From NCBI GenBank assembly GCA_965153455.1, contig OZ234502.1, forward strand, positions 15,531,495-15,595,494: 64,000 nucleotides of DNA, read 5' to 3'. The notes under the pieces are model-generated. The model saw only the letters and a program-made list of their open reading frames with translations, did no database searches and was not told where the DNA came from. This DNA is from Sphagnum compactum. Lineage: Eukaryota; Bryophyta; Sphagnopsida; Sphagnales. Positions 49,561-62,186 of the stretch are shown one piece after another. Each line of letters begins with the position of its first letter. Position 1 is the stretch's first letter. The position numbers were made by a program, and so were the translations under genes.

Positions 49561-50639
49561 GAAGAAAAAAATTCCCACAAAAATTTTAATTCCAATTCAA
49601 CAAGGTAAGTTATTGCCATACCATGTAACTATTAATTCACTTGTTATGCCCAACTTGTCTCAAAATAAACATTACAATTTTACGTACTCTTTATGTTTAT
49701 ATGGCTTGATTACTACAATATAATCTTGCCTTTAACAATGGGGTGAATGTATTTCATGGCAGTAGAATAGGTCTGACACTTAAATTGAAAGACGAGAATG
49801 TTACACCTTGAATTTTGATTGGTGCGCATTGTATGAACCACTAAACCAATGTCAAAGTCCAAATTGTTTCTAAAATGTTTGCACGAATATTGAACGTGTG
49901 CTACAACATTGTTCGTATGCATACTACTACCAATAGTTTAAATCCAATGTCCAAAGTTTCTTCATGTATGTAGAACTTAATTCCAAAAGCCTTTTGAAAA
50001 GTCTAGAATTAACAATTAACCATTTGAAAGTTGACAAATATTTAAAAACACTAAATTCACTAGGGGGCCAACAAATGACATAACAACAAATATTAACAAT
50101 ATTTGGCTTCCCTAGACAATCCAACAAATACTAGAATTGTCATCAATTCTTTGAATTTCCCAAAGTGGTGAATTTTTTGGGGTAAACATGTACTTTTCTT
50201 TTTTTTTTAAATTTATGAAAAAAATGATTCATCGTAAAAAAATTTTAAGAAGCACAATGTGTGGCCATACATTGATATTAGTTTATTTCACATTGATGGT
50301 GAAAATGGAAAAAGAAAAATGGAAAAAACTACATTGATAATTTAAAAAAATTTGCATCCAATATACAATATTAAATTTTAATATTAAATTTTCATTAATA
50401 CTTAGGCTTATTATTTTGTAAATGTCTTCATTTATCAATTATTATATGTAATATTTTTTCATGAAAAAAAAAATATATTGAAAATTGGTGACTTCAAAAT
50501 TCATTGCATTCATAGATATTGAAAATTATGTTTGGTCCTATACTACTCAAATTTAACATTGTAATAAATATTTGCAATGTTGACATTATTATCAAAAGAC
50601 TAGATTTTTTTTGTTACAAATCTATCTATACTATAAATT
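49561..50639. other. AT-rich intergenic, no gene seen
   Basis: No coding region or repeat family recognised. Confidence 0.35.
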
Positions 50640-50985
50640 CACTACGTCCGTCTGTGACGGAGCTCGGGTCCGTCACAGAAGGCCGACCGGGCCCGGCCCC
50701 GGACTCCCGGATTTCGATCGACCGGGCCCGCCGTGGGGGGTGCCGGGCCGGGTCCGTCACAGAAGGCCGACCGGGCCCGGCCCGGCACTCCCGGACTCCC
50801 GGATTTCGACTTTCTGTGTCGGACCCGGCCCGGCACTCCCGGACTCCCGGATTTCGACTGTCTGTGACGGTCCTGGGTTTTGGATTTCGAGGTCACCAAA
50901 ATCGAGGTCCCGAAATATTTTTCATGGGTTTTGGATTTCGAGGTCACCAAAATCGAGGTCCTGAAATATTTTTCATTTTTTGGGG
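50640..50985. repeat. GC-rich tandem-repeat island
   Basis: This very GC-rich block sits in AT-rich DNA. It is made of repeated GGTCCGTCACAGAAGGCCGA and CCCGGACTCCCGGATTTCGA units (50660-50870), then two ~51-bp copies of GGGTTTTGGATTTCGAGG..CACCAAAATCGAGGTCC (50873-50925 and 50925-50978). CTGTGACGGA and TCCGTCACAG (about 50652-50678) form a perfect 10-bp hairpin. The 161-codon ORF across it is repeat-made. Confidence 0.85.
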
Positions 50986-51650
50986 GATTTTTTTTTTGAA
51001 TTAGAAAAATTTGTCATCCGTCCCGTCATCCATCCATCCAAATTCCTCATCCTTGAAGAAGAAGATGATGGAAGAGGAGGAGGAAGGAGGACGACGAATG
51101 GCGACAGCAGCAGTATCACAGTGACCGAAGGTCGCGGGTACCCACTAGTATGAGCCCTTGGCCCCAAGGGTAAGGTTCTTTTATGTTGCCATATAGTTCA
51201 AATAGTTCTCATCATGACTTGTCCTATTAAAAACTCAAGCTTTGTTGATACGCTTGCCTTCAATCATGCGACCTCTTCTTCTGTTGATGCGCTGCTTTCA
51301 AATGTGCAACCTCTTTTTCTCTTCATGCACCTACCTTCAAGCACCTCCTCTTGTCAAAACATGTGTGTTTTTTTTCCTTTGTCAGCTCTCACCTTGTGTT
51401 TTTGATGGCGCCCTGTGTTTTCCACGAACACATGGTACTCACCCTGGTTTTTTTGGACTCTAAGAATAACTTTATTCACTGGCCATGGCATTAAAGGTAA
51501 AACCCTTTGCTACATTCTTGTGGATTCAAGTTTTGTATATGTTTGAGTTTGCAAATATATCTTTGCTTATTTGAATTGAAAAAATGAAATTGCATTTTTA
51601 TTTTTGAAATTTGGACACAGAATCCAAACTTTGTAGATCACAGTTCTTTT
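50986..51650. other. Intergenic, no gene seen
   Basis: It includes a purine-rich GAAGAAGA/GGAGGA tract at about 51053-51095. No gene recognised. Confidence 0.35.
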
Positions 51651-51679
51651 GAGTTTTTGCAATAAAATTTCTTTTTAAA

Positions 51680-51865
51680 AAAATGAGTTTTCAGATTTTT
51701 TATTTTGAATAAAAAAGATTGTTTGTTTTCAGATGTTTTAATTATGAATAAATTAGATTCTTTGTTTTCATATTTTTGAATTGTGAATAAAAATGATTCT
51801 GTGTTTTCAGATTCTGAATTTGCAAAACAAAGATTTTGTGTCTTCAGATTTTGAAATGTGAAAAA
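51680..51865. repeat. TTTTCAGATTTTGAATTGTG tandem tract
   Basis: Four to five degenerate units of ~45 bp (TTTTCAGATTTTGAATTGTG + AATAAAAAAGATTCTTTG) occur here. They produce an apparent minus-strand ORF with repeating SEN(K/T)..FLF(K/T)I segments. Confidence 0.65.
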
Positions 51866-54280
51866 AAAAATGAACATCAAAAAATTCAGAAAAAAAAAGA
51901 AATGAAAAAAAAAGTTTAAAGAAAATGAAAAAAAAAGAAAAGAAAAAGAAGATTAAAAGAAGGAAATGAGAAGAGTAACTTCCAAAATCTAGAAGGAACT
52001 GTTTTGAGAAGGGGACGGGTCTTCCATGACGTGGAAGTTACTTTTGACGATTCAGAAAAAATTTAGGTAAATAATTGCTAAGAACACGAAAAAACACAAG
52101 AACAAAGATTAAAGGAAAAGTCTAAGTCTAATGTTGGCATTTGTCACAATAATCGTCCCCAAAATACACTGAAAAAAAGAACAACGAGACTTTACAATTG
52201 CTGAGACTTTCCACCTAGAATCCATACTTTTGATCAGAAGTGGTGTTGGTGATGTTCAAGAACCTGCTTTCCAATACTATCTTAGTATCTGACAGTGGAG
52301 GTGGCCTGTGGATGGGGCAGGTAAGGGGTTCATGGTAGTGACATACAAATATTAGACATTTGCAGCAGGAGCAGGAGCACGAGATGATCCAACCAGCATC
52401 ATGGTGTTTCAGGTTTGCTTAATCTAACCACTGCATTGTTAGTTTACAGTGCTACCATGTGGAATTACAGTTTGTCTGTAACCCAACTCTGCAATTAACC
52501 TACTATTCATGTGAATGAATTGCACGTTAGGTGTTCCCGCAGACAGATTTTGAGGTGTATAGTGTATTGCCTTTTTGAGGATATGAAAAACTCACCTTCC
52601 CTGAGCTCACAAAATGAATCAAAATCTTGTGCCCAACATCCAAGTCAAAGTGGGTTACATGATTATACCGCAGTCAGTTGCACACAATTTGTACCTCTGC
52701 AACCAACCTTGCACACAAAACACACAGACAATTAATTCCCACAAATTTTACGAACAGAAGTATGAATTTTCCAATGCTATCTATGTGATTGACTTCTATC
52801 AGAATGCAGGAATTCTTCTTACATTTGGAGCATGGAAATAGTGTGGATCCCAAAGAATGGAGGCCTGATTGTCATAATGGAAATGCAACAAAAAAACAAC
52901 CTTTTGAGACATCAACAAAAACACCACAAAAGAGACATGTTTGGAAAATGTCAAAGAGAAAACACCATGGAAACAAAACTTTGGAATTATTAACAAGAGA
53001 AAACACATTAAGAATAGAACCTCTGATCTTAATGCCTTACCAGCAACTTGTCTGGTACATACCTCGTTAACACAATTACACAGAATGCTAGACATGCATG
53101 TGATTTACAACTACTTGTTTGTTGGCTCTTCCAAATTTCAAACTTGAGTCTGTGTCATTGCCACCAAAGCTGATGGCTGAAATTACTGAAGTTATCTCTC
53201 TTCCAGTCATACTAAGAAACGAGAAAAGTTCTTGTACTTGTTGAAAATTCAGACATCACATTCAAATGGATAATAACTCTCATGAGAATCAAGAAATCTC
53301 CATTTAAATAGAAAGTGGGTGTTGTCAACTGGATTCACATTTTGCATTCATTGCACTCTTGGAAAAACCAAAGCTTTAGAGAAAGGAGGAGCAGATTGAT
53401 GGCTTTTTCACTAAGGAGTGAGCTACATACCTCAAGGAGTAATATATGTTTTTTTTCTTCTGCTTTCTACGCTCTTTGCTGCATATGTTGAAGAGTTATC
53501 TGCATGGACATTTAGACATTGTTATCTGCAACACGGTTTGATGCCTGGTTGCATGTGATGTTGAAATTAGTAAATCCCTGTGCGGATTGTCAAATAGCAC
53601 ACACACTTTGAATTGTCACCAGATTTCCTTGTCTGTCAATTATTGCAAGTTTTTTTGTTGACCATCATCTCCTTCAAATGCTTCAGGTGCATTCTCTGTC
53701 ATCTGCATTTTGCATTGTTGACCTGCAACAAAAGTTGTTGCCATTGAAGAGATAGCTTAAGCTATTGTAAACAGAATGCCACTAAGACTCATCAAAAACC
53801 AGGGTTTAAGAATCACAAAAACCTCAAGCACCTCATACATGTGAAGAATTTGCAACAATACTGATTTGGAGAGAGAGCATCTGTGGTGACTTTCAGAATT
53901 GCACAAAACTCAGCACCGTCATGATGATGATGATGAATTCAATATGTCTCTAGTATACTACCTAGTAGCATCAGACATGCATGGGGAGTTTTGTGAAAGT
54001 TTGTGCAAGGTTTTTGTGAACTGATCAATCATTATCCAGTTGCTAATTCTCTGGTTTCTTCTCTCCTTAGACTCCACCCACCAACCAAATGTGAAGAAGA
54101 AGAAGAAGAGCTAAGTTGGCAAAGTTGCAATAAGGAAACCTTATTGCACTTTCACCCTTTCCATGTCTCATAGCTTCTTTCATAGAACTGTATTCATTCA
54201 ACCATGCCACTGTATTCATTCATTTCTTTGTTCAGTGGGCAAGTGAAGAAATTGAGAAAGTGTAGTAGAAAAAACCCTTG
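51866..54280. other. Intergenic, no gene seen
   Basis: ORFs up to 98 codons lack recognisable domains. 53.9 kb has a short (GAT)n run. Confidence 0.35.
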
Positions 54281-54690
54281 TTGCTCAGAAATGATGTCTT
54301 CTTCAAAATGGATAGCTGAAGAAATTGAGAAACCTGGTGTAGAAACTCTCCTTGCTGAGAATCACATCTTGTTCAATTGGATACTTGAAGAATCGCATGT
54401 CTTGTTCAAATGGATAGCTGATGAAACAATTGTAGAAGAAACCCTTCTTGCTGAAGAAGAATCATGTCTTGTTCAAAATGGATAGCTGAAGAAATGTAGA
54501 AACTATAGTAGAACTCATCTTGCAAAGAATCACATGTCTTGTTCAAATAGGTAGCTGGAGACACTGTTGTAGAAGAAACTCTTCTTACTGAAGAAGAATC
54601 AACATGTCTTGGTCAAATGGATAGCTGAAGAAATTCACAAACAGTTGTAGAAACTCTTCTTCCTTGCTGAGGAAAATCATGTCTTGTAGC
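54281..54690 (+). repeat. Tandem repeat with ORF (~75-80-bp unit, about five copies)
   Basis: Units contain CTTGTTCAAATGGATAGCTG, then AAGAAA..GTAGAAACTCTTCTTGCTGA, then AGAATCACATGT. An ORF from 54204 to 54485 reads through the first units as KWIAEEIEKPGVETLLAENH, LFNWILEESHVLFKWIADE and ETLLAEEESCLV, then stops; later units are out of frame. This may be an expanded minisatellite or a relic of a repeat protein. Confidence 0.7.
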
Positions 54691-55192
54691 ATGAGAATCA
54701 TCTACCTTATGTTATTGTAAGTAGCGCGAATACGATTTGCAAAGTTTGTCGGAGCTCAAAAAATCCAATCTAGTCCTTGTTAATCTAATCTAACACACTG
54801 ACACAAACAAAATCCCCCAACCCCTAATAAGAAGACCAAGTCTCGTTGTGGTGGGGTCGAGAAATCCTTTGGCAGGACCAAAACAAAGACTCTTACTTCA
54901 GGAAACAGCAGTATACGGAAAAGCCCAACAACTGAGTGAGCAGTTGCACAGGCACAACAGGCACTCCAGTAAACAACACAGGTGCGGGTAGGTAGGTGCG
55001 GCGGCCGCTGCAGCAGCCGCATTTCCGGGAATCAACAGCCCGTGGGACGACGACCATTGAGCTTCGTGGAGGGTTTCCTGATAAGCCATTTCCTGATTGC
55101 TGTTGCTTTAACAGCACGCTTCAACAAACAAGTCCGAAGTTGCACTCGAAGACTCGCTTATCTTCCGGCGGCCATTCCGGACTTTGCATTTC

Positions 55193-55201
55193 TTATAAAT
55201 A
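55193..55201 (+). promoter_or_regulatory. Likely TATA box of the GST gene
   Basis: TTATAAATA lies ~200 bases before the ATG at 55402, preceded by moderately GC-rich DNA. A (GAA)n run at about 55377-55396 ends just before the start codon. Confidence 0.45.
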
Positions 55202-55401
55202 CAGAGTTTAGAGCCTTGAGAGGTAAGAGACCAAAGAGCTTCTTTCAGCTTTTCCAAACTTTGGACTCTCCACTGGATCTTCGCTTGCCATCATTGTCAG
55301 AGCAGCAAGTCTGAGAGCTTGGCAATCTTTTGCATTGTCTTACTAACAGCGAGAAAAAGCTAGTTCTTTGGCAGGAAGAAGAAGAAGAAGAAGAAGAGGC
55401 C

Positions 55402-57437
55402 ATGGGGAGTTCAAGGAACCTTACGCTCTATGTTGATTTGTTGTCACAGCCATGCAGAGCTGTTGCCATCTTCTGCAGGTATGTTATTCCCCCCTCTCAC
55501 ATTTTTGCACTTCAATTCTTGTGAGCTGCATTCTTGTTGGATGTAACAAGCGTAGATGCTATAAGCTCTATGTACTACTTAAGCAGTGGTTTTGCAGCAA
55601 AAGCAAGGTAGTAACATGTTTCTTTGTGCATCGTTCATCCATAAGGTTCTTGTTGTGGAGATTTTCTTTGCTATTTCATAGATTTGCACTTCCTCTTTTG
55701 GTTTTTAAATGAAGTGGGATGATTGACGATGATGATGACCACGACGAGGATGCCAGGGTGAACGAGATCGAAGCAGATGTTCAAATCGTCTCGCTTGGAA
55801 AGAAGGAGACCAGAGAGCCTTCGTTCCTAGGTATGTCTCTTTGTGATTGATCTACCTTGATTCTCATAAGGTTATTGACTGTACTACTTTCTGTTGGGGA
55901 GATGTTCTCTACGGTTTTGCTGTCGTCTTTCAAAGTGTTGTTTGTGGAGTTTTGTGTGATGCCATGTTTAGTTTGAAAGATGGTAGCAGGATCTAAACTT
56001 TTGATTGTGTAAAATGGCAGCCATCAATCCTTTGGGACAGGTCCCAGCAATTGATGATGGTGGATTCACATTGTCTGAGAGGTTGGCACTGTTTGACTCA
56101 GCTTCCATCATGCTTTTTCTTCTGCTCATGATCACAAGCTCTTTCATCAAAGAAATCTCTCCTCTTTGTGTTTCCTTCTGCTTGCGTGTTGATGCCTCTA
56201 TAATCAGCCAGTCTCTAGTGATCACAACCATGCAGATTCAACCTCACTAGTGTAGCTTGGATGTTACATCCAGTAGTCTTCCCTCAGCGAGTTGGGGTTG
56301 ACCACTAAATGGAAGTGTACAGACTGCTTTTCAAGCAGAAGTTCGTTGATTTAGTCAATCTTTGAAGGAAGAAGGGAATTGTTGTGACTTATTTCACCTT
56401 GCTGTGCAATGCTGGGGTGCAGCCACACAATCATGCGGTATCTTGCAGCCACACGGAAGGTAGCAGATCACTGGTAAGTGAATGCTTCCTTGACCTTCAT
56501 GGGAAAATCCAGAGTCCTAAGAGGGATGATGACACTCAATGTAATGCTCTCCAGGATCTGTAAGCCTTTGAAGCTTTGGGGTGTGGTTTTTCCCTGAGCT
56601 GATGAACACAAATGAAATGGTTGTTAATCTACTTCAAGTGCATTGTGGTTCTTCTTCCTTCATTTACAGGTACCCTGAAGACCTAGAGAAAAGAGCATGT
56701 GTTGACCGCGTGCTTGACTGGCACTTTGGAAATCTGCGCCGTGGTGCTTGTAAGTAACTCCATGATTCACACGGAAGATTTCATTGCCACTGAGCTTTTG
56801 GTAAGGCCTAAGAAAAACAGAGGTCAAGGTTTGGCTGTTTAAAAAAAATCTTCTGCATTTCAGTGTTTGTGGCTGTAGTGTTTTCTCTCATTACTGAATC
56901 CCACTTTACTGGCAGCCCCATTTGTGGTGCATCGTGAGCTGGCACCACTTCTGGGAAGAACAAAGAATCCCACTTTGGCAGCTGAGGCCGAAGCCACTTT
57001 GAAGCAGTCTCTGAAGACAATGGAGACTGTGTGGCTCAAAGACAGTCCATTTCTTGCTGGAGGGTCACAGCCATCAATTGCAGATATTAGCTCTGCATGT
57101 GAGCTCCAGCAGCTCAAGGTAAGTAATTTTTTTCTTGATCTGTCTCATGGAAGTTCCCTTTCATGGGATCATTTTGGTTCTGTTTCCTGTTGCTCATCAT
57201 TTTGCAATGTTTGAATTTTTGTGGGTGCTTGATGGTGTACAGTTGTTGGATAAGGAGGAATCAGGAGCATTACTGGCCCCTTATGAGAAAGTCAAGGCAT
57301 GGATGGTGGCAGTGGAGGAGTTCACAGCACCCTACTTTGTGGAGGTAAATGGTGGGCTTGAGAAACTTGCCAAAATTCTTGAAGACAGACGCAAGAGTGA
57401 AGCTGAAGCTGAACTGGAAACAGCCCAAAAGCTGTAA
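55402..57437 (+). CDS. Theta-class glutathione S-transferase (seven exons, 246 aa)
   Basis: Exons are 55402-55478, 55757-55830, 56021-56081, 56423-56473, 56670-56749, 56916-57118 and 57243-57437, all with GT-AG borders and a continuous frame. Theta GSTs conjugate or reduce organic hydroperoxides with glutathione, in cytosol, peroxisome or nucleus. The thioredoxin-like half has YVDLLSQPCRAV with candidate catalytic Ser15, INPLGQVPAI with the cis-Pro59, and LSES (Glu70-Ser71) for glutathione. RYLAATRKVADHWYP, LDWHFGNLRRGA and FLAGGSQPSIADI mark the helical half. The length fits plant theta GSTs without the C-terminal Myb-like extension; no PTS1 SKL-type end is present (ends AQKL). An alternative exon-2 acceptor at 55715 keeps the frame and would insert 14 acidic residues. 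Introns are 124-341 bp. Confidence 0.95.
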
Positions 57438-59585
57438 AAAACATGTGGACTGCAAATACTAAACCATTTTAGGTTGTGTGTATGCACGTTAATAGCAACC
57501 CTTAGGGATGGCAACTGCTCGTTGCACATGTGGTTCTCTGTCATTACATGTCACTAATATGGCAACTACTATATGGCTACTACTTGTAGCACATTTGGTT
57601 GTCTGCTATCAACTATCACATGAGCCTCAGATGGCAACTCATAATTGCACACTCTGGTTCTCCTCTATAACGTATTATTGGCACCTAAGACGACCTTTTC
57701 AATTTCGTTGCACAGAGAGAGAGTAATTGCAAATGTTGGTGATGCGAAGAGGAAATTGTTATGGGAATGTTGTGTGGTTGCATATGAAGGTTGTATCAAC
57801 AGTCACGCAATTTGCTTGTTCTCCACACTTGAATGTCCAAACCATTGGCATCATCTTACCTTCTCAGTACCTATGTGACATCACATGCAGCACATGTCAA
57901 GGAGACAATTCTCTGTTGTATTGTGTTCATGATTGAAGATGAACAAGATAAAATTATGTTGGAGCTTTCTTCATGATTGTCAACAGACACAGGAACCAAA
58001 ATGTCATCTTCTTTCTGGTTGTATTGTTCACAAGCTGAGAAGCTTTGACACCCTGAAAAACCAATTGACCAGAAACTCTGTTTCTCATGACTAACAGAAA
58101 TTCTTGCAGATATGTTTGCAATTTGAGATTCAAGTGCTTTTCTTGCATTCCTTCTGAGCATCATTGAATGCTTAGAACAATGTCAGTGCCAAAAAACAAC
58201 ATCAGCACACAATCAAAACTCTCAGTTCATCCTGGCTTCTTTTGTGGGCTGTTTCTGTGGTTTTGGCCCCAGAGCCTGTGCACACAATGGCTGTGCAGCC
58301 AGGGTGAGCCCCCTTTTCTTGCTGTGGCACCCATGGAAAGAGTGCCTTGTTAAGCTGCAAATTTGATGCTCGAAACCACACATGAGGTATGAATATTTCA
58401 ACACAACCAAGTTTTGCATACAACACCCCTTGCAAAACATATTAATTTTTTTTCCTTTCCCTTTCACTTTCACTGTGTGAGACATCAATTGGGTTGTTTC
58501 AATCAATAATCTACTGGGCGCGCTTAATGAAGAAACCCAACAATCTCAATTCCTTGAAATCCATAGGCCCACAAGGCATGCACATGAGGTGAATGCATAA
58601 ATGTTTACATTCACATAATTATGAAGCTTTACTGCCAAATAGTGTGTTTTATGTTTGGCATTGATACCAAATTTGTGTGTAACCCCATTTTGTGCACTAA
58701 CAATCCACTAGAGTGAATTTTCACAAAACATCTGACAAACCTCTTCATTGGTTATGAAGTGATTCAAACCATTGAATTGTTCAAATCATGCTATGTAGAA
58801 TCAACACTAGGCTTGTCTTTGGGAAACTAATGGCCTTCACATTTGCTATCCAAACAACCTTTCCATTCATCACATTGCATTTCTAGGTGATCAACATGTT
58901 TTCTTCCAGTCCCAATCACCATGCTTCAGTTTTGGTGGCCTCCTACACATGCTTGATATTTGAATGAATTTAGTATTTTTTCCCGTTGTTTCATGTTTAT
59001 CTTCATAATGGTTTTCACTAAGAAGAAAGAATTAAAAAAATTTACATATATGAAAATACCCAAAAAACTCATGCAAAACCCGGTGCCTGTATGTTTTCCT
59101 ATAATTGTTCCCTGATCCCATTTTACAATGTCCAATCCTATTGATGCCAAAGCCCAAATAAGAATGTCCATGTGCCCATACTCCCTCATTGTTTCCTTTT
59201 CTTTGCATGTTTTTTTGGGTCATTTACACTCTGAGCTGAAACTAGTGGCAAGGGCTGCCGATGAGTCAAAGAGGTATAGCCATGTAGTATCTGTGACCGA
59301 AATGGATGCAATGATGCAGATTTAACACTTGTAATCAGCTACCCAAAAAACAAAACTGTAAAGCTAATGAAGAGAGTCTCCCTCATTGCATCGATTGCAT
59401 GTTTGCTTTGCACCACATCCATATAGGTGGCTTACAAGTTTACATTATTGTCATAATCTGGAATGGACGCTATGCAGATTTTGTAAGTGACATCATGTCA
59501 CTGATGCACAGTGTTTGCCCTCCACTAACCACCATTGCATGTTTGATCTGCACACCATATGCGTGGACTATATAGTCTCCTAGTG
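57438..59585. other. 3' flank of GST; degenerate tandem units at 57505-57680
   Basis: Three loose copies of GATGGCAACT..TTGCACA..TGGTTCTC occur at about 57507, 57558 and 57629. Nothing coding was recognised up to 59.58 kb. Confidence 0.4.
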
Positions 59586-59603
59586 TTTTATAAGTCTAGG
59601 GTA

Positions 59604-59935
59604 AAGCCTAAGGGCGAGGGCATTACTGAAATAAGGGCACACAAGGCGAGAGTCACGCGCAAGTGCCATTTCAGTAATGCTCTTGCCTACAGGCTTTAGG
59701 CAGCAAAAGCCTAAGGTAGAAGTCTTGAAGGTTGAAGTCGTGATGCAACCTTCAAGAAGCATTGCTGCCTAAAGGTTGCATCATGACTTCAACCTTCAAG
59801 TGCCATTTCAGTAATGCTCTTGCCTACAGACTTTCTTGAAGGTTGCATCATGACTTCAACCTTCAAGTGCCATTTCAGTAATGCTCTTGCCTACAGCCTA
59901 ATGCTCTTGCCTACATTGATGCAACCTCCAAGAAA
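59604..59935. repeat. Fold-back and tandem repeat cluster
   Basis: Two nested inverted repeats: 59604-59640 with 59662-59700 (about 37 bp, containing GCATTACTGAAAT / ATTTCAGTAATGC), and 59723-59755 with 59771-59800 (33 and 30 bp, containing GGTTGAAGTC..GATGCAACC). A ~56-bp segment (GGTTGCATCATGACTTCAAC ... CTTGCCTACAG) is then repeated directly at 59773 and 59841, followed by a partial third unit. Confidence 0.85.
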
Positions 59936-61430
59936 GCCGGAAGAGTGGGGGGCTTTACATTTTTCATAAAGCAGAATGTAAACCGTGAAAGCAGAATCCC
60001 TGCTCGTGCACTAATAGTACTTCCACTCTTTGATGTTGTTTTGGAAGACACATAAAATTTAACTTTATTTTCCTCAGAGCACCCTTTCTATACCCATCAA
60101 TGAGATTCCAGGGTACTATATCCCATCAACCTTCAAATAGAAGGTTTTCCTGCTCCATCTTGGAAGACGTCAAGAGCAGCCAAAGGTCTTAAATGCAGGC
60201 AATACCGGCAGTCCTGTTGCATTTCTTTTTTCACTGTCTACCATTAGCCCCATTCATATTTTTCTTTAAAAAATATGGGTGATGCCCAGACACACTTGCG
60301 CCCATGATTATGCCCATTTTGGGCATGTTACTCACACCAAAGACCCAGACACATCTTAATTGGAAAAATGGGCAGACATTGAAAAGAGAAATGCAGCAAT
60401 ACTTTTGTACTGCCTCATTTAGGACCCTTGGTTGATTTAACATCTTCCCCTAGCAAAATCTGGTTAAGTCCTGTTGTGGATGATAGGGAACCCACATACC
60501 TCACAAATTTGAAAGCAAAAACACTGCTACCACCCAAAATTTGGCAACACAAAGGAATTATCCAAACAAAATAGAAACAACCCTGCTTCACATGTGCGTT
60601 AGAGTCCAAATATGGGTTTTCTTTGAATGTCACTCAAAATTGTTTCATGAATCATCATGTGATCTATAGAGCATACAAAAAAATAGTGGCAATAGCAAAC
60701 AACAGTTGTAATGTGCATTGATTATTGGACAATTCAGTAGGAGATATTGTTTGCAACATTGGGGAAATGTAACTACAGAATAGAATGTTGTAGGGGAGGT
60801 TCCTGTACATATGGGTTCCCTGAGGGAGGGTCACCTGAGAGACTTGAGCCCAAGGGTGTTTCTGAACCTCGGGAGAACCCACCAGTACAGGAACGTCCAC
60901 ACATGAAGCAGATTAGGGAACAGTATACGGGATTGTGATACTTAGGAGATGTTAACAGGAAAGGCTGCTGAGAAGACAGAGAGTAGTAGAATGCATTTCC
61001 ATGGGTTGTGGTGACGAGAAAAAAGATAAAGAACAGCCAAAAAGAGATGAAAGAATTGAGGGAAACCTTGGCAATGTTAAAATGACCCATGATTGACATC
61101 TCCCCAATGATTGCTTAGAAAAAGAAGACAAGTGAAATCGGAAGAATTGCAACAACTTGAAAGCAAAGTGATGGATTCGCCCACACATGAATGTTCTAAA
61201 TTCCAGAGGAGGATACCAGAAGTAAATAGGGTGGATAGGAGCCGCCATTCACTTCCCCAAAGAGAAATAAGAACAGCAAAAGCGCAACTACCCCACCAGA
61301 AACACTCGGAAATTTTCCCAAAAAATTCATTTCGCAACTACAGCAAATCTGAGCAATAAATTTCCGACGGTTACTGATCGATTTCGCGAGCGAAAAATGA
61401 TCGAAACTTCGAACTCGCGAGAAACCCATG
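59936..61430. other. Intergenic; small hairpin at 60797-60892
   Basis: No recognised gene. GTTCCTGTAC..TGGGTTC (60799-60817) pairs with GAACCCACCAGTACAGGAAC (60875-60894). Several minus-strand ORFs of 60-110 codons with hydrophobic starts (for example 60773-61099) overlap one another in different frames and have no known domain. Confidence 0.35.
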
Positions 61431-61463
61431 GAAGACAGACAGATACACAGAGAAGAGCGCCAA

Positions 61464-61530
61464 ACCCTAGAATAAACGCACGCTGTTTGTTGCGCTAGGA
61501 TCTAGGGTTGGGGTTTAGGCAGGGATTCAG
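61464..61530. promoter_or_regulatory. Telo-box region, presumed promoter of the TRM5-like gene
   Basis: AAACCCTAG (about 61471) and TAGGGTTGGGGTTTAGG (about 61503-61520) are telo-box variants in both orientations within 60 bases. They are of the kind found near start sites of plant translation-related genes. They lie ~0.7 kb before the first recognised coding exon. Confidence 0.35.
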
Positions 61531-62186
61531 TGGTATGGAGACCTTGCCTCTTTTCTGTATTCGAATCAAATTATGTTGATTTTTTAATGATGGAATATGG
61601 CTGTTGTCTGCTGTCTTACCGATCGAGTTGAATCAACTTTGTGTGCTAACATGTGAGCATGATGTTGCTGAAGTAGGTCTGGAGTTTTTGGGATTGAGGT
61701 TTCATCCCAGTGTGTGTAGAGACCTACACTCAGAGTATTCAAGCTCACACACAGCTATGAACATGATGGCAACTCCATGCATGGTTCGAGTCACATCGAA
61801 CCATATCTGTTTCAAGAATCAGAAGACAATGGTGCACAACTTGGGACTCTTTTCTTCGCTGTGGTCAAGTCCGGGAATCTCGAAACAACGAATTGTGCTC
61901 TGGAAATGTGGTGAGCCTCAACCCTCTTACTATACACCGAACATCTAATTTGTTGTGATGAATTATACATACTGTTGGATTCTTGTGAGTGTTCAAGCTT
62001 TCATTTCTCACACCCACTGCATTTGTTTTTCCCTGTCTCAAACATTGTTTGTCATCTTCACTCTTGCTGGTACTCACTAATCATAAGGTTGAGTCTTTTC
62101 TAGGTCAGATAAGAGTTTAGGGTTTGGGTTTAGAGTTTAGCAAACGTGGTTGAGTTTAATAGTAGCTTGCAATTTTTCCATCTAAG

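Noticed and set aside
50519-51004. 161-codon Pro/Arg/Gly-rich ORF
   Set aside because: Produced by GC-rich tandem repeats; all frames on both strands stay open there.
60773-61099. Minus-strand ORF with a hydrophobic, signal-like start
   Set aside because: Overlaps several other open frames, has no family match, and its start and splicing could not be fixed; too weak to list as a gene.
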